A program made the translations under genes and the position numbers. Of a stretch of DNA of 23,014 bases, positions 7,692 through 15,050 are shown in pieces. The stretch is from contig JAZQOA010000076.1 in NCBI GenBank assembly GCA_045627605.1, forward strand, positions 1-23,014, written 5' to 3'. The notes beneath the pieces are model-generated. The model did no database searches. It had not been told where the DNA came from and saw only the letters and a program-made list of their open reading frames with translations. Position 1 is the stretch's first letter. The number at the start of each line of letters is the position of its first letter. This DNA comes from RGIG5952 sp045627605 (GTDB lineage: Bacteria; Verrucomicrobiota; Kiritimatiellia; RFP12; JAAYLN01).

Positions 7692-10600
7692 CTACTTTAG
7701 CAAAAACACAGTGCCGACGGCTACACGCTCGTAGCAGCCGATGTCCGGGGCGCCGTGCCAGACGCGCACCCCGCCCGACAAATCGCAGGCGTCCGTCATC
7801 CAGGCGCGGCCCTCGGCGGCGTCAATGGCGGCAGACGCCCCGCCGAGCCGGTAGTCGCCCTTCGCCGCGTTGCGGAACCTCGGATCGACGCCAATGAGGC
7901 AGTGGTCGGGCGCCAGCGGCCCGAGTGCGCTGCCTGCGGCGCTCCCGTAGGCGATCGTGTTCACGAGCTCGTAGGTCGAACCCGTGGCATCGGAGGCCCG
8001 CGCGGCCATCAGGTCGCCGCCGACACCGTCCGTGAGCGCAACGTTGTCGGCGATCGTGCAGCTCTCGACCGTGCCTGCGCCGTGATAGACGCCGCCCGCG
8101 CCCGAGGTCGTTTTGTCGTAACCGTACGCCTTGTTCCGCGCGATGAGGCAGTTGCGCAGCACCGGCGATTGGCTCTTGTCGTTGATGTAGACGTTCCAGG
8201 TCGTGACGCCGCCCGCCGCGTAGCCCGTGTTGCCGGTGATGACGCAGTGCGTCACCAGACCCGAGACCAGCTCGACCGCCGCGCCGCCGAGGCCGCGGTA
8301 GACAGAAACACCGGTGTTGGCTGCGATCACGCAGTTGGAGACGACCGCCGAACTGCCCTTCACCCAGATCGCCGCGCCGTAGACCGAGCTGTTGCCGGTG
8401 AAGGTGCAGTCCCGCACCATGCCCTTCGTGATGCGCATGGCGCCGCCTTCCGCCGCGCTGTCCGACGTGGAGTTGCCCGCGAAGACGCAGTTCTCGACCG
8501 CGCCGCCGTTCACGCCGACCGGCGCGCCCCACGTGCCGAAGTTGTTGGTGAAGACGCAGTCCGACAACGTGCCGCCGGCCATCTGGAAGATGCCGCAACC
8601 AGCCTTGTCGCTGATGTACGAGCGGATGTTCCGGAAGGTGAAGCCGCGGAAGGACGCGCCGTCGTGCGACATGATCACGCCGCGCGAGAAGGACTGCAGC
8701 CGGCCGTCGATGAATGTCTCGTCCCGTCCGGCGGTGGACACGACGGTGATCGGGCGCGACAGCACGACGTCGGCGGCAGTGGCCTCGCCCCCCTGCTTGC
8801 GCAGCCCGTATGTGCCGGGCAGCACGTAGACCGTGCCGTGCGACTCGGCGGTCGGCAGCAGGATGGCGTCGACCGCGTCCTGGATGTTGGTGGCGGCCGT
8901 CTCCTCGGTGTCGTACGGCCAGACGGGTGTCCCATCCGGCTTCACGTAGGCGTGGTCGCAGCCGGCGCTGACGAGGTCGACCGCGGTCTTCACGGCCGAG
9001 GCCTCACCGCAGCGGACGGTCAGCGTGACCGTGTACTTGCCCGCGCTCGTGTAGGTGTTCGTCACGGTCTTGCCCTCGCCGGTCCTGCCGTCGCCGAAGT
9101 TCCACTCGTAGGCCGTCACCTCGCCCGGCGGGTTGATCGCCTCGCCGGTGAAAGCCGTCTCGAACGGGATGAGGCCGAGCTGTCCGCCCGTCACCGTGAT
9201 GTCGCAGCCGAACGGAACCTGGCTCGGATCGATCTCGTAGCACCCCGGCTCCGGACCGTCGCCGATGACGCGCGCATAGCCGCGCAGGTCAAGCGCCCCC
9301 GTCATCCAGGGCTGCAGCTGCGCCTGGTCCTTCAGCGGCGACGTGAGCGCCAGCGTGTAGTCGCCCGCCTTGAGGTCGCTGAACTTCGGGTCGTCATACG
9401 TGTTGCCCGTGCCGGCGGTCTCCGGATAGGCGCAGGTGTACTCCATCGTGCCGCCCGTCTTGCTGCAGTTGCTAACGTCCGCGAACGTCCCGTCCTTGCC
9501 GTTGCAGGCGATGATGCAGTTGCGGACCGTGCCGCCCACCTGCTCGAGTCCCTGCCCGGCCACGACCAGCGTCGAGACATTGCCCGCCAGCGTGCAGTTC
9601 TCCAGCGTGCCGTCGACCAGATAGACGCCGCCGCCGGAGATGGAGCTGCTGACGCAGGAGTTGCCGGCAATCAGGCAGTTGCGCACCGTACCAGCGGCAT
9701 TCTTCATGTGGATCGCGCCGCTGAAGCCGGTGTTGTTCGAGATGACGCAGTGCGTCATGAGGCCGTAGGTCACGGTGATCGCGCCGTACGAGCCGCGCGT
9801 CGTGGCCTCGCAGACGTTGCCGCGGAAAACGCAGTTCGACACGATGGCGGAGGCATGGGCCAGCCACAGGCCGGACGCCTCCTTGCCGCGGTTGTCGCAT
9901 ACGAGCGAGTCGTAGAGCTTCGCCGGGCCTTCAAGCGCCACGCCGCCGCACGTCCAGCCGTCGCGCGAGACGTTGTTCGAGATCACGCAGTCCCGCGCCG
10001 TGCCGGACTTCAGCGAGAGCGGCCCCTCGAAGAAGAAACTGCTGTTGCGGATGACGCAGTTGCTGACGCTGCCCATCTCGACGTGCACCGCGCCGCTGCG
10101 ATGGGTGCCGTAGTCGACGTTCGAGTAGATGCGCTCGACCGTGAAGCCCTCAAGCGAGCACAGGGAGTTGCTGAGGAAGAACGCAAAACGCACTGGCGAG
10201 GTCGCGCCGCCGCCCGCCCAGCCGCCGTCGATGAAGGTCCGGCCGGGGCCTTCCTTCGAGCGGATGCGGACGGCGCGGTCGACCCGCACCCACGGCGTGT
10301 CCTTGCTGGCCGTCGCGGGAATGAAGTAGCGTCCGGGCGCAACCTCGACCTCGCTCACCGACATCGAGGTCCTGAACGACAGCGCCGCCACCGCGTCCGC
10401 GAGATTGGTCGCCGCGGTCTCCGGCGTCGCGTACGGCCAGATGTTGGCGCCGTCCGTCGCGACGTAGGTCTTGTCCGTGCCCGCCGACACGGCACCCGGC
10501 ACCGCGTACGTGCTGATCTTGCCACCCGCCACGACCGTCAGGGTGACGTCGAAATTACCGTATGTCTCGTACGTGTGCTTCGCCGACAGACCGCTCGTAC

Positions 10601-12101
10601 TGTCAATCGTGCCGTCGCCGAAGTCCCAGATGACGGACATCACGTCGCCAGGCGGCGAGATGATCTTGCCCGTGAATCTGACCTCGTACGGCGCGATGCC
10701 CGAGACGCCGTCCTGCAGGAAGATGCAGCTGAACGGTGCCTTCGACAGGTCGACTTCCTGACAGCCGATGTCAACGGATCCATACAGGCGCGGGTTGCCG
10801 AAGAAGTCGGTCGCCGCGGTCATCCACTCCTGGTTCACGCCGGTGTTGATGCAGTCCGACATCGGCGACAGGATGCCGTCCGACGCGGCGTTGCCATCGA
10901 AGAGCGGGTCTGCCGCGATGTTGCCCTCGCCCGCGGCGAGCGGGTAGGTGTCGCAATGCTCGGCCGTTCCGGACGCCAGCATGAAGTTGCATTCATCCTC
11001 GAACACCCCGTATCCGCCGTTGAAGGCGACAATGGTGTTGCGCACCTTGGCGGAGCTTCCGCCCACATACATGCCCTGCCCGTAGAAGCCAGAATTGACG
11101 AGCGCGTTGTTGCAGACCGTGCAGTTCTCGACCGTGCCCGCCGACTGATAGATGCCGCCGGCGACCCATCCCGACGTGCCGTCGGAGGTCCGGTTGCGCG
11201 TCACCAGGCAGTTGCGCAACGTCCCGCCGCGCACCACCACGCCCGCGCTGGCGGGCAAGCCGGTCGCGGTCGTCGCTGCGGCGGTGTTGGTGGCGACGAG
11301 GCAGTTCGCGACGAGGCCCGCCTCGACGACGACCGTGCCCGTATAGCCGCGGGTCGTGGCGACGCCCTTGCAGTTGACGACGCGGCAGTCGCGCACCGTC
11401 GCGCCACTGGCGTTCGAACGCACGTAGAAGCCGGCGCCCTGCTTCGCCTTGCAGTTGTCGAAAAGGCAGTCGACCAGGGATGGCGAGCCTTGGTACAGGA
11501 GCGCGCCGCCGCCCCAGCTGTTGCTGTCCGTGGACTCGAGGTTGCGGAAGACGCAGTTCGTCACCGTGCCGTTGTTCATCTTGACAATGGCGCAGTAGTA
11601 GCAGGTGCTGTCCGTGAAGACGCAGTCCGCGACCGTGCCGTCGTCGACCTGCACCAGGCCGGCCATATACAGGTTCCAGGTACTGTTCGACTTGAAGCGC
11701 CTGAAGGTGATGCCGCTGATCTTCGCGTCGGCGTTCGCCAGTCGGATAGGCGTCACGTTCCTGTTCCCGCCGTCGAAAAACACCTCCGACGCCCCGCCGA
11801 CACCCTCGATCGTCACGGCCTTGTCCACCACCGCCCAGTAGTCGTCTTTGCTCGCGGCAAGCGGGATGTCGTATGTTCCCGCCTTGATCTTCACCGTGTC
11901 GCCATCGCCCGCGTGCGCGAGCGCGTTCGGAAGCGTCAGGAACGGCGCTTCCTCCGTGCCGGCCGTCTCCGGCGCGTCACTGCCGTCAGTCGCGACCCAG
12001 TAGGTCGCCGCATCGGCAAAAGCGGACGCCGCATAACCCGCGGCGACCACCAGGGAAGCCGCAAGAAAACTGCCTGCCAAACCAATTGCCCCTGCCTTCA
12101 T
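7692..12101 (-). CDS. Giant exported protein: three right-handed beta-helix modules with two PKD domains
   Basis: 1469 residues, starting at the ATG at 12101. A strong ribosome binding site lies just before it; an in-frame ATG 30 nt upstream has none. Signal peptide about 1-30, cleavage near SAFADA. Three homologous modules follow, about 34-448, 545-955 and 1050-1457. Each has an opening strand (YWVATDG, TYVATDG, AYVKPDG), then 20-30-residue coils of the form GTVxNCVIxxN, then a choice-of-anchor-Q-like end (DPLF, SPMSDCINTG, DIGCQE in module 1). PKD domains join modules 1-2 (about 456-540, IWDFGDGT) and 2-3 (about 964-1045, EWNFGDGR). The protein ends 12 residues after the last module with no anchor or sorting signal. 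Parallel beta-helices of this kind are often surface proteins or polysaccharide binders or lyases; no catalytic residues are identifiable. Cys follows Asn or Asp in most coils. Confidence 0.88.
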   Translation of the reverse strand: MKAGAIGLAGSFLAASLVVAAGYAASAFADAATYWVATDGSDAPETAGTEEAPFLTLPNALAHAGDGDTVKIKAGTYDIPLAASKDDYWAVVDKAVTIEGVGGASEVFFDGGNRNVTPIRLANADAKISGITFRRFKSNSTWNLYMAGLVQVDDGTVADCVFTDSTCYYCAIVKMNNGTVTNCVFRNLESTDSNSWGGGALLYQGSPSLVDCLFDNCKAKQGAGFYVRSNASGATVRDCRVVNCKGVATTRGYTGTVVVEAGLVANCLVATNTAAATTATGLPASAGVVVRGGTLRNCLVTRNRTSDGTSGWVAGGIYQSAGTVENCTVCNNALVNSGFYGQGMYVGGSSAKVRNTIVAFNGGYGVFEDECNFMLASGTAEHCDTYPLAAGEGNIAADPLFDGNAASDGILSPMSDCINTGVNQEWMTAATDFFGNPRLYGSVDIGCQEVDLSKAPFSCIFLQDGVSGIAPYEVRFTGKIISPPGDVMSVIWDFGDGTIDSTSGLSAKHTYETYGNFDVTLTVVAGGKISTYAVPGAVSAGTDKTYVATDGANIWPYATPETAATNLADAVAALSFRTSMSVSEVEVAPGRYFIPATASKDTPWVRVDRAVRIRSKEGPGRTFIDGGWAGGGATSPVRFAFFLSNSLCSLEGFTVERIYSNVDYGTHRSGAVHVEMGSVSNCVIRNSSFFFEGPLSLKSGTARDCVISNNVSRDGWTCGGVALEGPAKLYDSLVCDNRGKEASGLWLAHASAIVSNCVFRGNVCEATTRGSYGAITVTYGLMTHCVISNNTGFSGAIHMKNAAGTVRNCLIAGNSCVSSSISGGGVYLVDGTLENCTLAGNVSTLVVAGQGLEQVGGTVRNCIIACNGKDGTFADVSNCSKTGGTMEYTCAYPETAGTGNTYDDPKFSDLKAGDYTLALTSPLKDQAQLQPWMTGALDLRGYARVIGDGPEPGCYEIDPSQVPFGCDITVTGGQLGLIPFETAFTGEAINPPGEVTAYEWNFGDGRTGEGKTVTNTYTSAGKYTVTLTVRCGEASAVKTAVDLVSAGCDHAYVKPDGTPVWPYDTEETAATNIQDAVDAILLPTAESHGTVYVLPGTYGLRKQGGEATAADVVLSRPITVVSTAGRDETFIDGRLQSFSRGVIMSHDGASFRGFTFRNIRSYISDKAGCGIFQMAGGTLSDCVFTNNFGTWGAPVGVNGGAVENCVFAGNSTSDSAAEGGAMRITKGMVRDCTFTGNSSVYGAAIWVKGSSAVVSNCVIAANTGVSVYRGLGGAAVELVSGLVTHCVITGNTGYAAGGVTTWNVYINDKSQSPVLRNCLIARNKAYGYDKTTSGAGGVYHGAGTVESCTIADNVALTDGVGGDLMAARASDATGSTYELVNTIAYGSAAGSALGPLAPDHCLIGVDPRFRNAAKGDYRLGGASAAIDAAEGRAWMTDACDLSGGVRVWHGAPDIGCYERVAVGTVFLLK
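7731..12002 (-). repeat. Three-fold internal module duplication inside the beta-helix gene
   Basis: Module boundaries on DNA are about 12002-10482 (helix 1 plus PKD 1), 10469-8967 (helix 2 plus PKD 2) and 8954-7731 (helix 3). The linkers are the clearest homologous marks: residues 555-571 read WPYATPETAATNLADAV and 1061-1077 read WPYDTEETAATNIQDAV. The copies have diverged in sequence but keep their order, which points to old duplication of a helix-PKD unit. Module 1 lacks the WPY linker, and module 3 lacks a PKD domain. Confidence 0.75.
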
Positions 12102-12325
12102 TCTTTTTCCTGTCCTTTCCTCGTTGTACAATCCGAACCACCTGACTTGAAATCTGGGACACGCGCCGCCCCAAACGCCGCGCGAAGACGCTTCTCCGAA
12201 CTTCCAAATCCGCTTTTGCGGCGCGAAGGGGCGTCAAGCCCCGCCGTGCGGAGCACCTCGCGCCTTGCGGCGCGCGACGCCTTCCACTCCTCCCATGTCA
12301 GCGAAACGACACCGTCGTCAGCCAT
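12098..12325 (-). CDS. Hypothetical 75-residue basic protein, possible partner of the nucleotidyltransferase
   Basis: I do not recognise this protein. The ATG at 12325 is preceded by GAGG at a good distance and overlaps the 3' end of the nucleotidyltransferase gene by 8 nt, as in translationally coupled pairs. The first 30 residues (SLTWEEWKASRAARREVLRTAG) look like an amphipathic helix; the rest is rich in Arg, Lys, Ser and Gly. The stop TGA overlaps the beta-helix gene's ATG as ATGA, but that overlap could be chance since the next gene begins ATGA. The last 25 residues translate what is also the leader and ribosome binding site of the beta-helix gene, so the functional part may be the N-terminal half. 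If the upstream gene is a toxin-like nucleotidyltransferase, this could be its antitoxin or accessory protein; that is inference only. Confidence 0.5.
   Translation of the reverse strand: MADDGVVSLTWEEWKASRAARREVLRTAGLDAPSRRKSGFGSSEKRLRAAFGAARVPDFKSGGSDCTTRKGQEKE
12108..12116 (-). promoter_or_regulatory. Ribosome binding site deciding the beta-helix gene start
   Basis: On the minus strand AGGACAGGA ends 6 nt before the ATG at 12101, within a longer purine run. This favours 12101 over the in-frame ATG at 12131, which has no comparable site. The signal peptide also starts properly (MKAG) from 12101. Confidence 0.75.
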
Positions 12326-12899
12326 TGGAAACCTCGGTTTTCATCACTTCAAGACGATCAAGCACGTCGAAATCACGGGAGGCCGCAAGTCGACGGGCCT
12401 CCTGCCAGTCAAAAGCGGGATCATGAAGAACCGCGGCCATCATTTGCCTTGCGGAAGCTTCGCACTCCTTGTCTTGCTCGGCGAAAAGAACCCGTTCGAC
12501 AAGACAGAGTTCGGGCGGCAGGAGAAAAACCTTGCCGAAAGGCGTCTCGACAATGCGCTCCGAGCGCGACGTTTCGCTTTCAAGCAAACCCAGGAAATCA
12601 AGGTAAAGGCCGCAGACGATCCAGTTACGGCCAACACCCCTGCCACCCAAACGCTCGGCAATCTCCTGGACGAGACGCGGCGAGGGACTTTTCAGCGTCT
12701 TGCGGCAGAAGTCAATATCGCCGCTCATATAGTTCCCTTCGGTGTAGAACTCGACGGCGCTTTCTCCGACAACGACAAGCGGGAAACCACGCTCGGCAAA
12801 GAGCGTGGTCACCAGCCCGGCGAGTTTCAAGGCGCGCTCAAGAAGATCATCCGTCGCCTCAATATCGGCCAATGCCAATTTTACAGCATCGTCATCCAT
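12318..12899 (-). CDS. Small nucleotidyltransferase of the AbiEii/DUF6036 type
   Basis: A 193-residue cytosolic protein. Residues 42-64 read VVVGESAVEFYTEGNYMSGD followed by IDF: a Gly-x-Ser helix start, then a DxD (Asp61, Asp63) about 14 residues later. This is the minimal catalytic signature of the DNA-polymerase-beta-like nucleotidyltransferase fold. The spacing and the FPLVVVGESA lead-in resemble DUF6036 and AbiEii-type proteins, many of which are toxins of abortive-infection or toxin-antitoxin systems that modify tRNA or other targets. The remainder is helical (PPELCLVERVLFAEQDKECEASARQM). The gene is preceded by its own AT-rich region (12900-12987) and overlaps a 75-residue ORF. Codon use is less GC-biased than in the neighbouring dus gene. 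A housekeeping nucleotidyltransferase-like role cannot be excluded. Confidence 0.65.
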   Translation of the reverse strand: MDDDAVKLALADIEATDDLLERALKLAGLVTTLFAERGFPLVVVGESAVEFYTEGNYMSGDIDFCRKTLKSPSPRLVQEIAERLGGRGVGRNWIVCGLYLDFLGLLESETSRSERIVETPFGKVFLLPPELCLVERVLFAEQDKECEASARQMMAAVLHDPAFDWQEARRLAASRDFDVLDRLEVMKTEVSNG

Positions 12900-12905
12900 G
12901 CTTTT

Positions 12906-12914
12906 ATTTTACCA
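12906..12914 (-). promoter_or_regulatory. Extended -10 promoter element, possibly giving a leaderless transcript
   Basis: TGGTAAAAT on the minus strand is an extended -10 (TGn then TAAAAT, 12911-12906). It ends only 6 nt before the ATG of the nucleotidyltransferase gene at 12899. No good -35 is seen 16-18 nt upstream, and there is no AGGAG-like ribosome binding site. Transcription from this element would start at about the A of the ATG. The surrounding 12900-12987 gap is AT-rich and also has a T7 run on the minus strand downstream of dus, but I see no convincing stem before it. Confidence 0.35.
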
Positions 12915-12987
12915 CATTCCGGGCAAAATTCAGGAAAAAAACGATCCTCAAGAAGGTGTTCGCCCGGCTTTTCAACACGAAGGCGCT

Positions 12988-13920
12988 TCATCGCAAAGGG
13001 GCGATGGCGGCGTCATACTCGGCGTAGGTGCGCGCCAGACGGAGTTTACGCCAGATTTCCTCGCCGCCTTCGATGCCGTCCTTGAAGTAGCTCCAGAACT
13101 CTTTCATTCGCCCGAGGAATGGCGCGGGACCGCAAAGCTGCGCCTTGACGCATTCCGAATAGTCACGGACAAAATCCGCCAACTTGCCACGCACGTCGCC
13201 CGAAAGCGCCCCGCGGATTCGCGAGGGCAGAGCCGGGTCGCGGATTGCGCCGCGGCCGATCATCCAGGCCGCGACACCGGGGAAACGGGTCTGGAGACGG
13301 GCAAGGTCTTCGGGCGTGAAAATGTCGCCGTTGTAAACGACGGGCATTTTGGCGGCTCCAAGGCAAACGGAAAAGGACTCAAGATCGACCGAGCCCTCGT
13401 ACATCTGCCTTGCCGTGCGCGCGTGGATAGTCAAGGCGGCAAGAGGGAAGCCATTGACAAGCTCCATTCGCTTCGCCAGCAGATCGGGGGTGTCAAGACC
13501 GAGGCGCACCTTCAGGGAAAGGCCCTTGCCAAGCACTTCGCAGCCGACCTCAAGCATGGCCTCCAAGTTGTCTGCGTCCGCGAGGAGTCCGGCCCCCCTG
13601 CCCCGCTTGACAATCATCGGCCACGGACAGCCCGCATTGAGATCGCAGCGTTCGTACCCGATGTCCCTGAGGGCGAGAAGCAACGTGCGGAACGCCTCGG
13701 GACTCTTCCCGATGACCTGGGGGACAAGAGGGAGCCCCGCGTTGGCTGCGGGCATGACGTCCTGGAGATGCGTGGCCTTGATCTTGTTTCCGGAAACGGT
13801 CGTCAGGAACGGGGAGTACGCCTCGTCGAACCCGGGGAAATGGCGGGCGATGCAGGTTCTGAAAGCCAGTTGCGTGACGCCTCTCAAGGGGGCGAGAATA
13901 AGTTTTGGGCTAACAGGCAT
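12988..13920 (-). CDS. dus: tRNA-dihydrouridine synthase family protein
   Basis: 310 residues, typical for Dus enzymes, which reduce uridines in the D-loop of tRNA using FMN and NADPH in the cytosol. Visible motifs: LAPLRGVTQLAFR at the N-terminus (FMN phosphate and barrel start, in place of the usual APMxGVTD), NAGCPWPMIVKRGRGAGLL (about 115-133) with the catalytic Cys, SLKVRLG with the FMN-contacting Lys, TIHARTARQMYEG (His and Arg), VVYNGDIFTPED and MIGRGAIRDPAL, the flavin phosphate loops. The NxGCPxP form is unlike classical DusA, B or C, so no subfamily is named. Its ATG overlaps the ftsZ stop by one base (TAATG), so translation is probably coupled. It is the last gene of the long minus-strand unit. 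Confidence 0.9.
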   Translation of the reverse strand: MPVSPKLILAPLRGVTQLAFRTCIARHFPGFDEAYSPFLTTVSGNKIKATHLQDVMPAANAGLPLVPQVIGKSPEAFRTLLLALRDIGYERCDLNAGCPWPMIVKRGRGAGLLADADNLEAMLEVGCEVLGKGLSLKVRLGLDTPDLLAKRMELVNGFPLAALTIHARTARQMYEGSVDLESFSVCLGAAKMPVVYNGDIFTPEDLARLQTRFPGVAAWMIGRGAIRDPALPSRIRGALSGDVRGKLADFVRDYSECVKAQLCGPAPFLGRMKEFWSYFKDGIEGGEEIWRKLRLARTYAEYDAAIAPLR

Positions 13921-15050
13921 TACTTGTCAAGAGGCAAATTACGCCGCAGATAGGTCGGTATGTCAAGGTCCTGGCCCTCGTAGATCGTCCCTTCGACGCC
14001 CTTGAAACGTCCGCCACCCGAAGCGCCGAGGGCCTGGCTGTCCTTGCGGAGAGACCGGCGCCCGGAATGCTGGGGCAGGATGTCGACGGCCAGTTCCTCG
14101 TTCAGGCTTTCCCCCCGGCCGCAGAAGAAAACCGACACGATCTTGATGTCGCCGGAACGGGCGTCGTCAAGCACGGTGCCAAAGCAAAGGGAGGAGCCTG
14201 ACGGCAAATGCGTCTTGAAGGCATTTGTGGCCTCGGTCAATTCAGCCAGCCTCAAGTCTTCGCCGGCAACAATGCCGAGAAGGACGGTTCCCGTTGAATC
14301 GGGCTTGTACCCGACGCTCAGCATCCCGGAATCGAAAAGGGCGTTCACGGCCGTTGCGGCCCGGCCCGGACCCGTAGCCGCGGCAAGCGAAAGGAAACAC
14401 TTTCCGCCCGTGCCCGAAATCACGGAAAGCATACGTTCGACGCCGACGCTGATGAATCCCGGCTTTGCGACCACAATCCAAAAGAGCGACAAGACGTCGG
14501 CCATCCGGGAAGAGGCAGCGGCAAAGGCATCGCCGAGTCGGGCTTCCGGACCGCAGGCGAAAAGCGTGTCAAGCGGGATGAAGGTAAATGTGTCGGCTGC
14601 GTCCTCGATGAGCGTCGCCTGCTTGTTGGCGGAGGACTTGCGGTCGTCGCCCTCGAAACCAAAGGGCGTTGTCGCCACGCAAAGCGTCGTCACGCCCTTG
14701 GCCCGCATGGCGCGCAAAATCTCGGGCGTCGCCCCGCCGCCAAATCCACCGCCGAGGGAAACGACCACGATGGCCAACTTTACGCCGGCAATGGCGCCCG
14801 AGACGATGTCCGCGTCGTCCTGCAGGGCGGCGCGCCCCTTGATCGTGTCGCCTCCCGTGCCCCGGCCTTCGAGACGCGCGGCGCCAACCAGGCGGAAATC
14901 AACGGCGGCATCCTCGGGAACGGCCCTGGCGTCGGAATCGAAGACAACGGCTTTCAAGCCCGGCACAGACCGGGATGCCGTTTCGCAGACAAAACGGGCG
15001 GCCCCTCCGCCAACACCGACAAGAAGAAGATCGTCCATAGGGCTGCTCAT
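13920..15050 (-). CDS. ftsZ: Divergent FtsZ with altered GTPase motifs and intact C-terminal FtsA-binding peptide
   Basis: 376 residues. FtsZ is the tubulin-like GTPase that forms the division ring at the inner membrane. Family features align end to end: LLVGVGGGAARFV (9-21), VVFDSDARAV (35-44), SLGGGFGGGATPEI (98-111), PFGFEGDDRK, a T7-like loop PGFISVGVERMLSVI (197-211), GTVLLGIVAGEDLRLAE, and a variable linker ending in DLDIPTYLRR (361-370), a textbook C-terminal peptide for FtsA or other membrane tethers. Two core motifs are changed. The tubulin signature GGGTGTG reads GGGFGGG, and the T7 loop NxDFAD reads SVGVER, losing both Asp residues. GTP binding may survive, but hydrolysis should be poor or absent. 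The ATG overlaps the ftsA stop as ATGA. Position after ftsQ and ftsA makes the identity firm. Confidence 0.88.
   Translation of the reverse strand: MSSPMDDLLLVGVGGGAARFVCETASRSVPGLKAVVFDSDARAVPEDAAVDFRLVGAARLEGRGTGGDTIKGRAALQDDADIVSGAIAGVKLAIVVVSLGGGFGGGATPEILRAMRAKGVTTLCVATTPFGFEGDDRKSSANKQATLIEDAADTFTFIPLDTLFACGPEARLGDAFAAASSRMADVLSLFWIVVAKPGFISVGVERMLSVISGTGGKCFLSLAAATGPGRAATAVNALFDSGMLSVGYKPDSTGTVLLGIVAGEDLRLAELTEATNAFKTHLPSGSSLCFGTVLDDARSGDIKIVSVFFCGRGESLNEELAVDILPQHSGRRSLRKDSQALGASGGGRFKGVEGTIYEGQDLDIPTYLRRNLPLDK

Noticed and set aside
12120..12170. tRNA-like fragment before the beta-helix gene (GATTTCAAGTC followed by GGTTCGGATTG)
   Set aside because: It recalls an anticodon arm and T-loop, but the stem does not pair, the T-loop is not GTTCRANYC, and no acceptor or D arm is present.
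12209..12220. Small inverted repeat CCGCTTTTGCGG
   Set aside because: A 4-bp stem is too short to call in GC-rich DNA.
12900..12987. Rho-independent terminator after dus
   Set aside because: A run of seven T is present on the minus strand, but no stable stem could be drawn just before it.
7755..13085. A 1776-codon open frame on the plus strand, longer than any gene called here
   Set aside because: It is antisense to the beta-helix gene, the 75-residue ORF, the nucleotidyltransferase and part of dus. Its translation is Arg, Ala, Val and Asp rich with no domain, signal or repeat, as expected opposite a GC-rich gene with strong codon bias, and there is no ribosome binding site near its start.
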